Origin: Xylophilus ampelinus
GTDB lineage: Bacteria; Pseudomonadota; Gammaproteobacteria; Burkholderiales; Burkholderiaceae_C
Assembly: GCF_901875635.1 (NCBI RefSeq)
Contig: NZ_CABFMN010000105.1
Coordinates: 1 to 49,893, forward strand
Length of the DNA: 49,893 nucleotides
Direction of reading: 5' to 3'
Position numbers and translations under genes: made by a program. This document shows positions 16,477 to 24,937 of the stretch, in pieces (within the stretch, counting starts at the first letter, position 1; every line of letters starts with the position of its first letter). The notes under the pieces were generated by a model, which worked only from the letters and a program-made list of their open reading frames with translations, ran no database searches and was not told where the DNA came from.

Positions 16477-17412
16477 TCAGACCTTGGTGAGCCAGTGGGC
16501 GTACTTGGGGTTCTTGCCGTTCACGATGTCGAAGAAGGCCGTCTGGACCTTTTCGGTGACCGGGCCGCGCGAGCCGATGCCGATCTCGATGCGGTCGAGC
16601 TCGCGGATGGGCGTGACTTCGGCGGCGGTGCCGGTGAAGAAGGCCTCGTCGGCGATGTAGACCTCGTCGCGCGTGATGCGCTTCTGCACGACCTCGATGC
16701 CGAGGTCCTTGGCGATGTGCAGGATGGTGTTGCGCGTGATGCCGTTCAGGGCGCCGGCCGACAGGTCGGGCGTGTAGATCACGCCGTTCTTCACCACGAA
16801 GATGTTCTCGCCCGCGCCTTCGGAGACGAAGCCGGCTGCGTCGAGCAGCAGGGCCTCGTCGTAGCCGTCGTCCAGCGCTTCCATGTTGGCGAGGATGGAG
16901 TTGCTGTAGTTGCTCACCGCCTTGGCCTGCGTCATGGTGATGTTGACGTGGTGGCGGGTGTAGCTGCTGGTCTTGACGCGGATGCCGCGCTTGAGGCCTT
17001 CCTCGCCCAGGTAGGCGCCCCAGGCCCAGGCCGCGACCATGGTGTGGATGGTGTTGCCCTTGGGCGAGACGCCCAGCTTCTCGGAGCCGATCCACACCAG
17101 CGGGCGCAGGTAGCAGCTCTCGAGGCTGTTCTCGCGCACCACCTGCTTCTGCGCCTCGTTGATCTGCTCCTTGCTGAAAGGCAGCTTCATGCGCAGGATC
17201 TTGGCGCTATTGAAGAGGCGCTCGGTGTGCTCTTCGAGGCGGAAGATGGCCGTGCCGTTCACGGTCTTGTATGCGCGCACACCCTCGAAGACGCCGCAGC
17301 CGTAGTGCAGCGTGTGGGTGAGCACGTGGATCTTGGCGTCGCGCCAGTCCACGAGTTCACCGTCCATCCAGATCTTGCCGTCGCGGTCGGCCAGCGAGGG
17401 AATCGCGCTCAT
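16477..17412 (-). CDS. ilvE: Branched-chain amino-acid aminotransferase
   Basis: The 311-residue class IV PLP aminotransferase performs the last step of Val, Leu and Ile synthesis and the first step of their breakdown, with 2-oxoglutarate/glutamate as partner. Markers are the N-terminal GKIWMDGELVDWRDAKIHVL, HTLHYGCGVFEGVRAY, the PLP lysine in TMTQAKAVSNYSNS and the cofactor motif SEGAGENIFVV. GITRNTIL and FFTGTAAEVTPI are also typical. Length is normal. Divergent rdgC begins 154 bases away, so a promoter for each lies at 17413-17565. It leads a two-gene unit with the CHCC zinc-finger gene. Confidence 0.95.
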   Translation of the reverse strand: MSAIPSLADRDGKIWMDGELVDWRDAKIHVLTHTLHYGCGVFEGVRAYKTVNGTAIFRLEEHTERLFNSAKILRMKLPFSKEQINEAQKQVVRENSLESCYLRPLVWIGSEKLGVSPKGNTIHTMVAAWAWGAYLGEEGLKRGIRVKTSSYTRHHVNITMTQAKAVSNYSNSILANMEALDDGYDEALLLDAAGFVSEGAGENIFVVKNGVIYTPDLSAGALNGITRNTILHIAKDLGIEVVQKRITRDEVYIADEAFFTGTAAEVTPIRELDRIEIGIGSRGPVTEKVQTAFFDIVNGKNPKYAHWLTKV

Positions 17413-17565
17413 GTGTTGTCCTTGAGGGGTCTGCGGGGGAGGCGGCGATTTTACGGCGCCCGACTTCCTGCACCTTTACTCGGACTTACAGGCCGGTCGG
17501 CGCGGCCGGCGGGCCGGGCCGACGGACAATCGCCCGCTTTTCACCGACACCGAGACCCCCTTCCC

Positions 17566-18549
17566 GTGCCCCGTTTCAAGAACGTCATCAGTTTCCGCAT
17601 CGAACCGAGCTGGACGCCCGCCTTCGACGCCGCACAAGAACAGCTCAACGCCGCCGCCTTCGTGCCCTGCGGCCCCTCGCAGGAATCGTCCGTCGGCTGG
17701 GTACCGCCCCGCGGGCAGGAGCATGGTTTGCTGCTCGAATCCGTGGGCGGCCAGTGGCTGCTGGAATACATGGTCGAGAGCAAGACGCTGCCCGCCTCCG
17801 TCATCCGCCGCAAGGTGGACGAGCGCGCCGCGCAGATCGAGGCCACCACCGGCCGAGCGCCCGGCAAGAAGGAGAAGAAGCAGCTCAAGGAGGACATCAC
17901 CCACGAGCTGCTGCCGCTGGCCTTCACACGGCATGCGCGCACTGCGGTGTGGATCGATCCCGACAAGCGCCGCCTGACGCTCGACACCTCGAACATGGCC
18001 CGGGCCGACTCGGTCGTCACGGCGCTGGTGCAGGCGATCCCCGGCTTTGCCGTCGGTGCCGTCAACACCCAGGTGGAGCCAGCCAGTGCCATGGCCGGAT
18101 GGCTGGCCACGCAGGAGCCGCCCGCCGGCTTCACGATCGACCGCGACTGCGAACTCAAGGCCAGCGACGACTCCAAGGCCGTGGTGCGCTACGCCAAGCA
18201 CCCGCTGGACATCGACGAGGTGCGCGAGCACATCGCCGCCGGCAAGCGGCCCACGCGCCTGGCCATGACCTGGGAAGACCGCGTGTCCTTCGAACTCACC
18301 GAAGGCGGACAGCTGCGCAAGGTGGCCTTCCTCGAGGGCGTGTTCGAGGGCGGCGAATCGAAGGGCGGCAAGGGCAGCGACGAGAACTTCGACACCGACG
18401 CCGCCATCGTCACCGGCGAGCTGGGGCAGTTGCTGCCGGCGCTGGTCGAGGCGCTGGGCGGCGAGATGGCCTTCGGTGTCGCGCCGGCCGCGCCGCGCGA
18501 CGAGGCCCCGGCCGCCACCGAGGCGGCGACCGAAGACGCGCCGTTCTGA
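17566..18549 (+). CDS. rdgC: Recombination-associated protein RdgC
   Basis: The 327-residue RdgC forms a ring around double-stranded DNA and restrains RecA-dependent recombination. Family signatures are the N-terminal FKNVISFRIEPSWTP, VGWVPPRG with HGLLLESVGGQWLL, KKEKKQLKEDITHELLP and the LAMTWEDRVSFELTEGGQL region. The start is the GTG at 17566-17568, matching the usual MPRFKN opening. The acidic, Ala/Pro-rich tail after residue 300 looks disordered. It stands alone, converging on a small membrane protein gene. Confidence 0.93.
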   Translation: MPRFKNVISFRIEPSWTPAFDAAQEQLNAAAFVPCGPSQESSVGWVPPRGQEHGLLLESVGGQWLLEYMVESKTLPASVIRRKVDERAAQIEATTGRAPGKKEKKQLKEDITHELLPLAFTRHARTAVWIDPDKRRLTLDTSNMARADSVVTALVQAIPGFAVGAVNTQVEPASAMAGWLATQEPPAGFTIDRDCELKASDDSKAVVRYAKHPLDIDEVREHIAAGKRPTRLAMTWEDRVSFELTEGGQLRKVAFLEGVFEGGESKGGKGSDENFDTDAAIVTGELGQLLPALVEALGGEMAFGVAPAAPRDEAPAATEAATEDAPF

Positions 18550-18562
18550 GCGAAAGCGCTCA
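18547..18562. terminator. Short hairpin shared by two convergent stop codons
   Basis: TGAGCG (18547-18552) pairs with CGCTCA (18557-18562) around an AAAG loop. The left arm contains the rdgC stop and the right arm the stop of the convergent gene at 18560. No T-run follows, so termination activity is uncertain. Confidence 0.3.
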
Positions 18563-19000
18563 GGCCGGTGGCCGCTCGCCCATCGAGGTCGCGGGCGCGT
18601 CGGGCTCGTCCTGCGGCGGGCGCGTGAGCTGCCACTGCACCAGCTTGCCGGTGGCGAAGGTGGCGTCGACGTACGAGCCGCCGCCGTCGGTCCAGCGGTA
18701 GACCTCGGGCTGCTCGTCCTTGGGCGTGCGCTGCAGGCCGAGCGAGCGGGTCATGGCCACCACGTGCAGCAGTGTCATCTTCGGCTTGAGCTTGGCGTTG
18801 AGCATCACCGCGCTGCCCACGTAGCCCATCGGCCGGTCGGCCGCACGCTTGAGCACCGTCATCGTGCGGTTGAAGTGCAGCAGCAGAAACATGACGATGC
18901 CGGTGGCCACGAACGCCACACCCAGCCAGCCGTAGGAGCGCCAGGCCGCGATGAGCAGCCCGATGCCGACCAGCGGCGCGAGGATCTTCTGGAGAGTCAT
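18560..19000 (-). CDS. Small membrane protein of unknown function
   Basis: The 146-residue product has two adjacent hydrophobic helices in its first 45 residues (ILAPLVGIGLLIAAW and LGVAFVATGIVMFLLLHF) and a soluble C-terminal part rich in charged residues (VYRWTDGGGSYVDATF). The ATG at 18998-19000 was preferred to the TTG three codons upstream. I do not recognise the family. Similar proteins sit beside rdgC/radA in related genomes, as I recall. Topology suggests an inner-membrane anchor with a cytoplasmic domain. Confidence 0.75.
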   Translation of the reverse strand: MTLQKILAPLVGIGLLIAAWRSYGWLGVAFVATGIVMFLLLHFNRTMTVLKRAADRPMGYVGSAVMLNAKLKPKMTLLHVVAMTRSLGLQRTPKDEQPEVYRWTDGGGSYVDATFATGKLVQWQLTRPPQDEPDAPATSMGERPPA

Positions 19001-19045
19001 GGGCGGCAATTGTCGCCGCGGCCTCGCACGGTCCGAGCCTGTGCA

Positions 19046-19100
19046 CGAAATCGGGCTGCAGCGCCCGTGCGACGGACGCCAGTTGCTACAAATTCAATAG
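19046..19100 (-). repeat. 55-nt double-hairpin repeat, copy C
   Basis: On the minus strand it reads GCTATTGAATTTGTAGC, then a second hairpin (GCGTCCGT / ACGGGCGC), then GCCCGATTTC. It fills the gap between the radA stop and the small membrane protein gene. Confidence 0.8.
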
Positions 19101-19103
19101 CGC

Positions 19104-20492
19104 TCAATCCAGTCCACGCACTGCGTCGAGCGCCTCCTCGATGCGCTCCACGGCGTGGATCGTCAGCCCTTCGATCGCACCCTTCTTCGGCGCATTGGCC
19201 TTGGGCACGATGGCGACCGAGAAGCCGAGCTTGGCCGCTTCCTTGAGCCGCTCCTGCCCGCGCGGCGCAGGGCGCACTTCGCCGGCCAGGCCGACTTCGC
19301 CGAAGGCGATGAAGCCCTTGGGCAGGGGCTTGCCGCGCAGGCTGGAGGCGATGGCCAGCATCACCGCCAGGTCGGCCGCCGGCTCGGTGATGCGCACGCC
19401 GCCCACCGCGTTGACGAACACGTCCTGGTCCATGCAGGCCACGCCGGCATGCCGGTGCAGCACGGCCAGCAGCATGGCGAGGCGGTCGCGCTCCAGGCCG
19501 ACCGACAGGCGGCGCGGGCTCGGGCCGCCATCGTCGACCAGCGCCTGGATTTCCACCAGCATCGGCCGCGTGCCCTCCAGCGTGACGAGCACCACGCTGC
19601 CGGGCACCGGCTCGCTGTGCTGGCTGAGGAAGATCGCGCTCGGGTTGGCCACGCCGCGCAGGCCGCGCTCGGTCATGGCGAAGACGCCGATCTCGTTGAC
19701 GGCGCCGAAGCGGTTCTTGATGGCGCGCACGAGGCGGAAGCTCGAGTGCGTGTCGCCCTCGAAATACAGCACCGTGTCAACCATGTGCTCCAGCACGCGC
19801 GGGCCGGCCAGCGCGCCTTCCTTGGTCACGTGGCCCACCAGCACCACGGCCGTGCCGCTGGCCTTGGCGAAGCGCGTGAGGTGCGCCGCGCACTCGCGCA
19901 CCTGCGCCACCGAGCCGGGTGCCGAGGTGAGCTGGTCCGAGTACACGGTCTGGATCGAGTCGATGACGGCGATGGCGGGGCGGCTCGCGTCCAGCGTGGC
20001 AAGGATCTTCTCGAGCTGGATCTCGGCCATGACCTGCACCTGCGAGCGCTCCAGCCCCAGCCGGCGCGCGCGCATCGCCACCTGCGCGCCGCTCTCTTCG
20101 CCGGTGACGTAGAGTGCGATCTGCCCGGCGTTCTGCAGCGCATCGACCGCCTGCAGCAGCAGCGTCGACTTGCCGATGCCGGGATCGCCACCGATCAGCG
20201 TCACGCCGCCGGCCACGATGCCGCCGCCGAGCACGCGGTCCAGTTCGTCCAGCCCGGTGGGCGTGCGCGCGACGTCACTGGCCTCGATCTCCGACAGCAC
20301 CGCCAGCTCGGAAGCGCCGGCCAGCGCCGCGAACTGCGTGCCGAAGCGGTTCTGGCCGCTGCCGGCCGGCGCGGGCGACGACACCTGCTCGATCAGCGTG
20401 TTCCAGGCCCCGCAGCTCGGGCACTTGCCCAGCCACTTGGGGCTGGTGCCACCGCATTCGGTGCAGACGTAGACGGACTTTTCCTTGGCCAT
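19104..20492 (-). CDS. radA: DNA repair protein RadA
   Basis: The 462-residue RadA (Sms) helicase acts in branch migration of recombination intermediates. In order there is an N-terminal zinc finger (C10-x2-C13 and C24-x2-C27), the Walker A motif GGDPGIGKST at 101-110, the RadA-specific KNRFG motif in RAIKNRFGAVNEIGVFAM and a C-terminal Lon-protease-like domain (GGVRITEPAADLAVMLAI, GEVGLAGEVRP). Length and motif set are complete. The ATG at 20490-20492 gives the standard MAKEKSVYVCTECG start. It is divergent from hpaR. Confidence 0.96.
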   Translation of the reverse strand: MAKEKSVYVCTECGGTSPKWLGKCPSCGAWNTLIEQVSSPAPAGSGQNRFGTQFAALAGASELAVLSEIEASDVARTPTGLDELDRVLGGGIVAGGVTLIGGDPGIGKSTLLLQAVDALQNAGQIALYVTGEESGAQVAMRARRLGLERSQVQVMAEIQLEKILATLDASRPAIAVIDSIQTVYSDQLTSAPGSVAQVRECAAHLTRFAKASGTAVVLVGHVTKEGALAGPRVLEHMVDTVLYFEGDTHSSFRLVRAIKNRFGAVNEIGVFAMTERGLRGVANPSAIFLSQHSEPVPGSVVLVTLEGTRPMLVEIQALVDDGGPSPRRLSVGLERDRLAMLLAVLHRHAGVACMDQDVFVNAVGGVRITEPAADLAVMLAIASSLRGKPLPKGFIAFGEVGLAGEVRPAPRGQERLKEAAKLGFSVAIVPKANAPKKGAIEGLTIHAVERIEEALDAVRGLD

Positions 20493-20546
20493 CGGTCGAG
20501 TGTAGGCAGGGCGGGTAAACCCGAGGAGGCGTTGCGCAGATCATTC

Positions 20547-20562
20547 ATTTAACATGTTAAAT
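20547..20562. promoter_or_regulatory. Perfect 16-bp palindrome, probable HpaR operator
   Basis: ATTTAACATGTTAAAT is a perfect palindrome centred 31 bases upstream of the hpaR start, in the only AT-rich patch of the radA-hpaR gap. MarR-family repressors bind such sites. A weak -35-like TTGCGC at 20532 would place the -10 inside the palindrome, consistent with repression by promoter occlusion. Confidence 0.7.
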
Positions 20563-20585
20563 AAATCGAACGAGACAAGACCGCC

Positions 20586-21056
20586 GTGGCCACCACCTTC
20601 ACGCACCGCAACCTGCCGCGCCTGCTCCTGCAGGCGCGCGAAGCCGTGATGGCCCACACCCGGCCCAGCCTGCGCGAACATGCGCTGTCCGACCAGCAGT
20701 GGCGCGTGCTGCGGGTGCTGGGCGAACACGGCGCGGTGGAAACCGGCCGCGTGGCACGCGAAGCCTTCATCCTCGGCCCCAGCCTGACCGGCGTGCTGGC
20801 GCGCATGGAGCGCGACGAACTCATCACGCGCTACCGCGACCCCGAGGACCAGCGCCGCACCGTGATCGAGGCCACGCCCAAGGGCAAGCGCCTGGTCAAG
20901 CGGCTGTCGACCAGCATCGAGGCGCACTACCAGTGGCTGGAGCAATCGCTGGGCAAAGCCAAGCTGATGCAGCTCTATGCCTTGCTCGACGACCTGATCG
21001 CGCTGGAACAACCGGCGACGGCGACGGCGGCGCAGACCGAAGAGGAAGACCGATGA
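20586..21056 (+). CDS. hpaR: MarR-family repressor of homoprotocatechuate catabolism
   Basis: The 156-residue MarR-type winged helix matches HpaR. The opening HRNLPRLLLQAREAVMAHTRP and LREHALSDQQWRVLRVLGEHG are typical of the subgroup, and the wing lies in RYRDPEDQRRTVIEATPKG. HpaR represses the hpa operon and is released by pathway aromatics. The start is the GTG at 20586-20588. Its stop overlaps the hpaG1 start by 4 bases, so the regulator is the first gene of its own operon and autoregulated through the palindrome at 20547-20562. Confidence 0.92.
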   Translation: MATTFTHRNLPRLLLQAREAVMAHTRPSLREHALSDQQWRVLRVLGEHGAVETGRVAREAFILGPSLTGVLARMERDELITRYRDPEDQRRTVIEATPKGKRLVKRLSTSIEAHYQWLEQSLGKAKLMQLYALLDDLIALEQPATATAAQTEEEDR

Positions 21057-21667
21057 GTTACCTGCCGACGGGCACGGTGTACGGCGTGCTGCTGAACTTC
21101 CGCGCGGAGGTCGAGGCGCTGGCATCGCAGATGGACCAGCCGCCCTACAAGGCACCGCCAAAGGCGCCCGTGCTGTACGTGAAGACGGCCAACACCTGGA
21201 CGCCCAGCGGCGGCGCCGTGCCCGTGCCGGCGCGCGTGCCGGAGGTCGAAGTCGGCGCCACCGTCGGCCTGGTGATGGGCGAGCGCGGCGCGGTGGCCGG
21301 CCATGTGCTGATGAACGACTTGTCGGTGCCGCACGCGAGCTTCTTCCGCCCGCCGGTCAAGTTCAAGTGCCTCGACGGCTTCCTGGGCATCGGCGGCGCC
21401 TTGCGTACGGGCGTCGACCCGGCCAGCCTCGTGCTCGAGGTGCGCATCGATGGGGAACTGCGCCACACGGCCGATTTCTCGCAACTGAAGCGGCCCGCCG
21501 AGCAACTGCTGGCCGACGTGGGCGAATTCATGACGCTGCACGCAGGCGACGTGCTCATGCTGGGCTGCAACGCAGGCCGGCCGCTGGCCAGGGTGGGCCA
21601 GCGCATCGAGATCAGCGCGCCGGGCTTCGAGCCGCTGGTGAACACGCTGGTGAGGGAGGCCGCATGA
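21053..21667 (+). CDS. hpaG1: 4-HPA degradation isomerase/decarboxylase, N-terminal subunit HpaG1
   Basis: The 204-residue protein of the fumarylacetoacetate hydrolase fold corresponds to the N-terminal half of E. coli HpaG. Typical segments are GTVYGVLLNFRAE, YVKTANTWTPSG and the GEFMTLHAGDVLMLGCNAG near the end. With HpaG2 it decarboxylates 5-oxopent-3-ene-1,2,5-tricarboxylate to 2-oxohept-3-enedioate. Metal-binding acidic residues are clearer in HpaG2. It overlaps hpaR by 4 bases and hpaG2 by 4 bases (ATGA in both cases), so translation is coupled. Confidence 0.9.
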   Translation: MSYLPTGTVYGVLLNFRAEVEALASQMDQPPYKAPPKAPVLYVKTANTWTPSGGAVPVPARVPEVEVGATVGLVMGERGAVAGHVLMNDLSVPHASFFRPPVKFKCLDGFLGIGGALRTGVDPASLVLEVRIDGELRHTADFSQLKRPAEQLLADVGEFMTLHAGDVLMLGCNAGRPLARVGQRIEISAPGFEPLVNTLVREAA

Positions 21668-22416
21668 AGCACGCACGCGTCATCCTGAACGGCGAAGTGC
21701 ACGACGCCACCGAGCGCGACGGCCAACTGCTGCTCGCCGACGGCCGCACCGCCGCCTTCGACGCGGTGACCTGGCTGCCGCCGCTGGCGCCCACGCCGCG
21801 CCCGCGCACCGTCCTCGCGCTGGGCCTGAACTACGCCGACCATGCCAAGGAACTCGAGTTCAAGGCGCCCGAGGAGCCACTGGTCTTCGTCAAGGGCGAA
21901 GGCACGCTGATCGGCCACCGGCAGGTCACGCGGCGCCCGGCCGGCGTGCAGTTCATGCACTACGAATGCGAGCTCGCGATCGTCGTCGGCCGCACCGCAC
22001 GCCGGGTGCGCCGTGACGACGCCTACGACTTCATCGGCGGCTACACCGTGGCCAACGACTACGCGATCCGCGACTACCTCGAGAACTGGTACCGCCCCAA
22101 CCTGCGCGTGAAGAACCGCGACACCTGCACGCCCATCGGGCCCTGGCTGGTGGACGCGGCCGACGTGCCCGATCCGATGAACCTGGCGCTGTCGACCACC
22201 GTCAACGGCCAGGTCACGCAGCGCGGCAGCACGCAGGACATGATTTTCGACGCGCCCTTCCTCATCGAATACTTCAGCGCCTTCATGACGCTGCAGCCGG
22301 GCGACCTGATCCTGACCGGCACGCCCGACGGCGTGGTGGACTGCAGGCACGGCGACGTCGTCGTCACCGAGATCGAGCGCATCGGCGCGCTCATGAACAC
22401 CATCCAGGAGTCCTGA
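21664..22416 (+). CDS. hpaG2: 4-HPA degradation isomerase/decarboxylase, C-terminal subunit HpaG2
   Basis: This 250-residue fumarylacetoacetate-hydrolase-fold protein matches the C-terminal half of HpaG. Family landmarks are LALGLNYADHAKELEF, PLVFVKGEGTLIGH and the metal-binding ExE region in MHYECELAIVVGRTAR. GGYTVANDYAIRDYLENWYR and LILTGTPDGV follow. It acts with HpaG1 as decarboxylase/isomerase of the pathway. Its stop TGA overlaps the hpaE ATG by one base. Confidence 0.93.
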   Translation: MKHARVILNGEVHDATERDGQLLLADGRTAAFDAVTWLPPLAPTPRPRTVLALGLNYADHAKELEFKAPEEPLVFVKGEGTLIGHRQVTRRPAGVQFMHYECELAIVVGRTARRVRRDDAYDFIGGYTVANDYAIRDYLENWYRPNLRVKNRDTCTPIGPWLVDAADVPDPMNLALSTTVNGQVTQRGSTQDMIFDAPFLIEYFSAFMTLQPGDLILTGTPDGVVDCRHGDVVVTEIERIGALMNTIQES

Positions 22417-23876
22417 TGCGCATCGACCACCTCATCGCCGGCAAGTCCGTCGCCGGCAGCGACTACTTCCAGACCGTCAACCCCGCCACGCAGGAGGTGC
22501 TGGCCGAAGTGGCGCAGGGCGGCGAGGCCGAGGTGAACGCGGCCGTCGCCGCTGCCAAGGAAGCCTTCCCGAAGTGGGCCAACACGCCAGCGCCCGAGCG
22601 GGCCAAGCTGATCCGCAAGCTCGGTGACCTGATCGCGAAGCACGTGCCCGAGATCGCACAGACCGAGACCAACGACTGCGGCCAGGTGATCGCGCAGACG
22701 GGCAAGCAACTGGTGCCGCGCGCCGCCGACAACTTCTACTACTTCGCCGAGATGTGCACGCGGGTGGACGGCCACACCTACCCCACGCCGACGCACCTGA
22801 ACTACACGCTGTTCCATCCCGTGGGCGTGTGCGCGCTCATCAGCCCGTGGAACGTGCCCTTCATGACGGCGACGTGGAAGGTCGCGCCCTGCCTGGCCTT
22901 CGGCAACACCGCCGTGCTGAAGATGAGCGAGCTGTCGCCGATGACCGCCGCGCGCCTGGGCGAGCTGGCGCTGGAAGCGGGCATTCCGGCCGGCGTGCTG
23001 AACCTGGTGCACGGCTATGGCAAGGAGGCCGGCGAGCCGCTGGTGGCCCACCCAGACGTGCGCGCCATCAGCTTCACCGGCTCCACGGCGACGGGCAACC
23101 GCATCGTGAAGAGCGCGGGCCTGAAGAAGTTCAGCATGGAGCTGGGCGGCAAGTCGCCCTTCGTGGTCTTCGACGACGCCGACCTCGCCCGCGCGCTCGA
23201 TGCGGCCGTATTCATGATCTTCAGCAACAACGGCGAGCGCTGCACGGCGGGCAGCCGCATCCTGGTGCAGCAGTCGATCTACGCCGACTTCGTGGCGAAG
23301 TTCGTGGAACGCGCGAAGAAGATCACTGTCGGTGACCCTCTGGACGAGAAGACCATCGTCGGCCCGATGATCAGCCGGGGCCACCTGGCCAAGGTGCGCA
23401 GCTACATCGAGCTGGGCCCCAAGGAGGGCGCGACGCTGCTGTGCGGCGGCCTGGACACGCCGGCCGGCCTGCCCGAGCGGGTGAAGAAGGGCAACTACGT
23501 GGCGCCCACCGTGTTCGCCGACGTCGACAACCGCATGAAGATCGCGCAGGACGAGATTTTCGGGCCCGTGGCCTGCCTGATCCCGTTCAGGGACGAGGCG
23601 CACGCGATCGAGCTGGCCAACGACATCCAATACGGCCTGTCGAGCTACGTGTGGACCGAGAACATCGGCCGCGCGCACCGCGTGGCGGCCGCCGTCGAGG
23701 CGGGCATGTGCTTCGTCAACAGCCAGAACGTGCGGGACCTGCGCCAGCCCTTCGGCGGCACCAAGGCGAGCGGCACGGGCCGCGAAGGCGGCACCTGGAG
23801 CTACGAGGTGTTCTGCGAGCCGAAGAACGTGGCGGTGTCGCTGGGCTCGCACCACATCCCGCATTGGGGTGTCTGA
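22416..23876 (+). CDS. hpaE: 5-carboxymethyl-2-hydroxymuconate semialdehyde dehydrogenase
   Basis: The 486-residue NAD-dependent aldehyde dehydrogenase oxidises the ring-cleavage product made by HpaD. Visible motifs are ISPWNVPFMTATWKVAPCLA, the nucleotide-binding FTGSTATGNRI, the general-base region MELGGKSP and the catalytic Cys276 in NNGERCTAGSR. EIFGPVACLIPF and the C-terminal RQPFGGTKASGTGREGG complete the fold. Length and motifs are normal. It starts at the last base of the hpaG2 stop. Confidence 0.94.
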   Translation: MRIDHLIAGKSVAGSDYFQTVNPATQEVLAEVAQGGEAEVNAAVAAAKEAFPKWANTPAPERAKLIRKLGDLIAKHVPEIAQTETNDCGQVIAQTGKQLVPRAADNFYYFAEMCTRVDGHTYPTPTHLNYTLFHPVGVCALISPWNVPFMTATWKVAPCLAFGNTAVLKMSELSPMTAARLGELALEAGIPAGVLNLVHGYGKEAGEPLVAHPDVRAISFTGSTATGNRIVKSAGLKKFSMELGGKSPFVVFDDADLARALDAAVFMIFSNNGERCTAGSRILVQQSIYADFVAKFVERAKKITVGDPLDEKTIVGPMISRGHLAKVRSYIELGPKEGATLLCGGLDTPAGLPERVKKGNYVAPTVFADVDNRMKIAQDEIFGPVACLIPFRDEAHAIELANDIQYGLSSYVWTENIGRAHRVAAAVEAGMCFVNSQNVRDLRQPFGGTKASGTGREGGTWSYEVFCEPKNVAVSLGSHHIPHWGV

Positions 23877-23919
23877 CGGCGCGACCCGGACGAACAACAA
23901 GAACGACGGAGACCGGCCC

Positions 23920-24900
23920 ATGCCGCAACAACTCTCCCGCCGCGCGCTGCTGCAGGCCAGCGCCGCCCCCGGCGCCTGGCCGCTGTTCGCGCAGGCACAG
24001 GGCACGTGGCCGAACAAGCCCGTGCACTTGGTCGTGCCCTTCCCGCCCGGCGGCACGACCGACTACGTGACGCGCCTGGTCGGCACCGAACTGGGCAAGG
24101 CCCTGGGCCAGCCGGTGATCGTGGACAACAAGCCCGGCGCGGGCACGGTGATCGGCGTCGACTACGTTGCCAAGTCGGGGCCCGACGGCGGCAACTTCGT
24201 GACGGTGGCCAACAGTTTCTGCGCCAACGCCACGCTGGTGAAGAAGCTGCCCTACGACACGCTGAAAGACCTGCGCCCGGTGGCGCTGATGGGCATGTCG
24301 GAGCACGTGCTCGCCACGCACCCCGGCAGCGGGCTGAAGACGATTGCGGATCTGCGCGCGGCGGCGAAAGCCAAACCGGGTTCCATCAGCTATGCCTCCT
24401 TCGGCAGCGGCACGTCGGCGCACCTGTCGGGCGCGCTGCTCGCGCAGCAGATGGGCGTCGACCTGATCCATGTGCCCTACAAGGGCCAGGGGCCCGCGCT
24501 CACCGATCTGCTGGGCGGGCAGGTGACGGTCATGTTCGGCAACTGGCCCGAGTTCCGCGGCCATGTGCAGTCGGGCAAGCTGGTGGCGCTGGGCATGGCG
24601 ACGAAGCAGCGCTCGGTCTACGCGCCGGACATTCCCACGCTGGCCGAACAAGGGGTGGCGGTGGAATCGAATTCCTGGAACGGCCTGCTCGCGCCCGCGG
24701 CCACGCCCGACGCCGTGGTGCAGGCCATGAACGCCGCAGTGAACCGCGCGCTGGCCACACCCGCGGTGACGGCGGCCTTCGAGAAGGGCGGCATCGCCTC
24801 GCTCTCGGGCACGCCCGAGCAGTTCGCGGCCTTCATCCGCAGCGAGATCGCCAAGTACGCCGAGGTGATCCGCAAGGGCAACATCACGCTGGAGGGCTGA
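23920..24900 (+). CDS. Bug/TctC-family periplasmic binding protein (hpa operon)
   Basis: The 326-residue solute-binding protein belongs to the large Bordetella uptake gene family. It begins with a signal peptide that has a twin arginine (SRRALLQASAAPGAWPLFAQAQ). The mature domain shows VVPFPPGGTTDYVTRLVG, VDNKPGAGTVIG, YKGQGPALTDLLGGQV and DIPTLAEQGV, all Bug hallmarks. Such proteins capture carboxylates or aromatics. Position between hpaE and hpaD suggests a pathway acid such as 4-hydroxyphenylacetate or homoprotocatechuate, but no tctAB-like permease is near. Start ATG 23920-23922 is chosen because it opens the signal peptide. Confidence 0.88.
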   Translation: MPQQLSRRALLQASAAPGAWPLFAQAQGTWPNKPVHLVVPFPPGGTTDYVTRLVGTELGKALGQPVIVDNKPGAGTVIGVDYVAKSGPDGGNFVTVANSFCANATLVKKLPYDTLKDLRPVALMGMSEHVLATHPGSGLKTIADLRAAAKAKPGSISYASFGSGTSAHLSGALLAQQMGVDLIHVPYKGQGPALTDLLGGQVTVMFGNWPEFRGHVQSGKLVALGMATKQRSVYAPDIPTLAEQGVAVESNSWNGLLAPAATPDAVVQAMNAAVNRALATPAVTAAFEKGGIASLSGTPEQFAAFIRSEIAKYAEVIRKGNITLEG

Positions 24901-24937
24901 CCGATGGGAACGCTCGCAAACCAAGGAAGTGCTCGCC

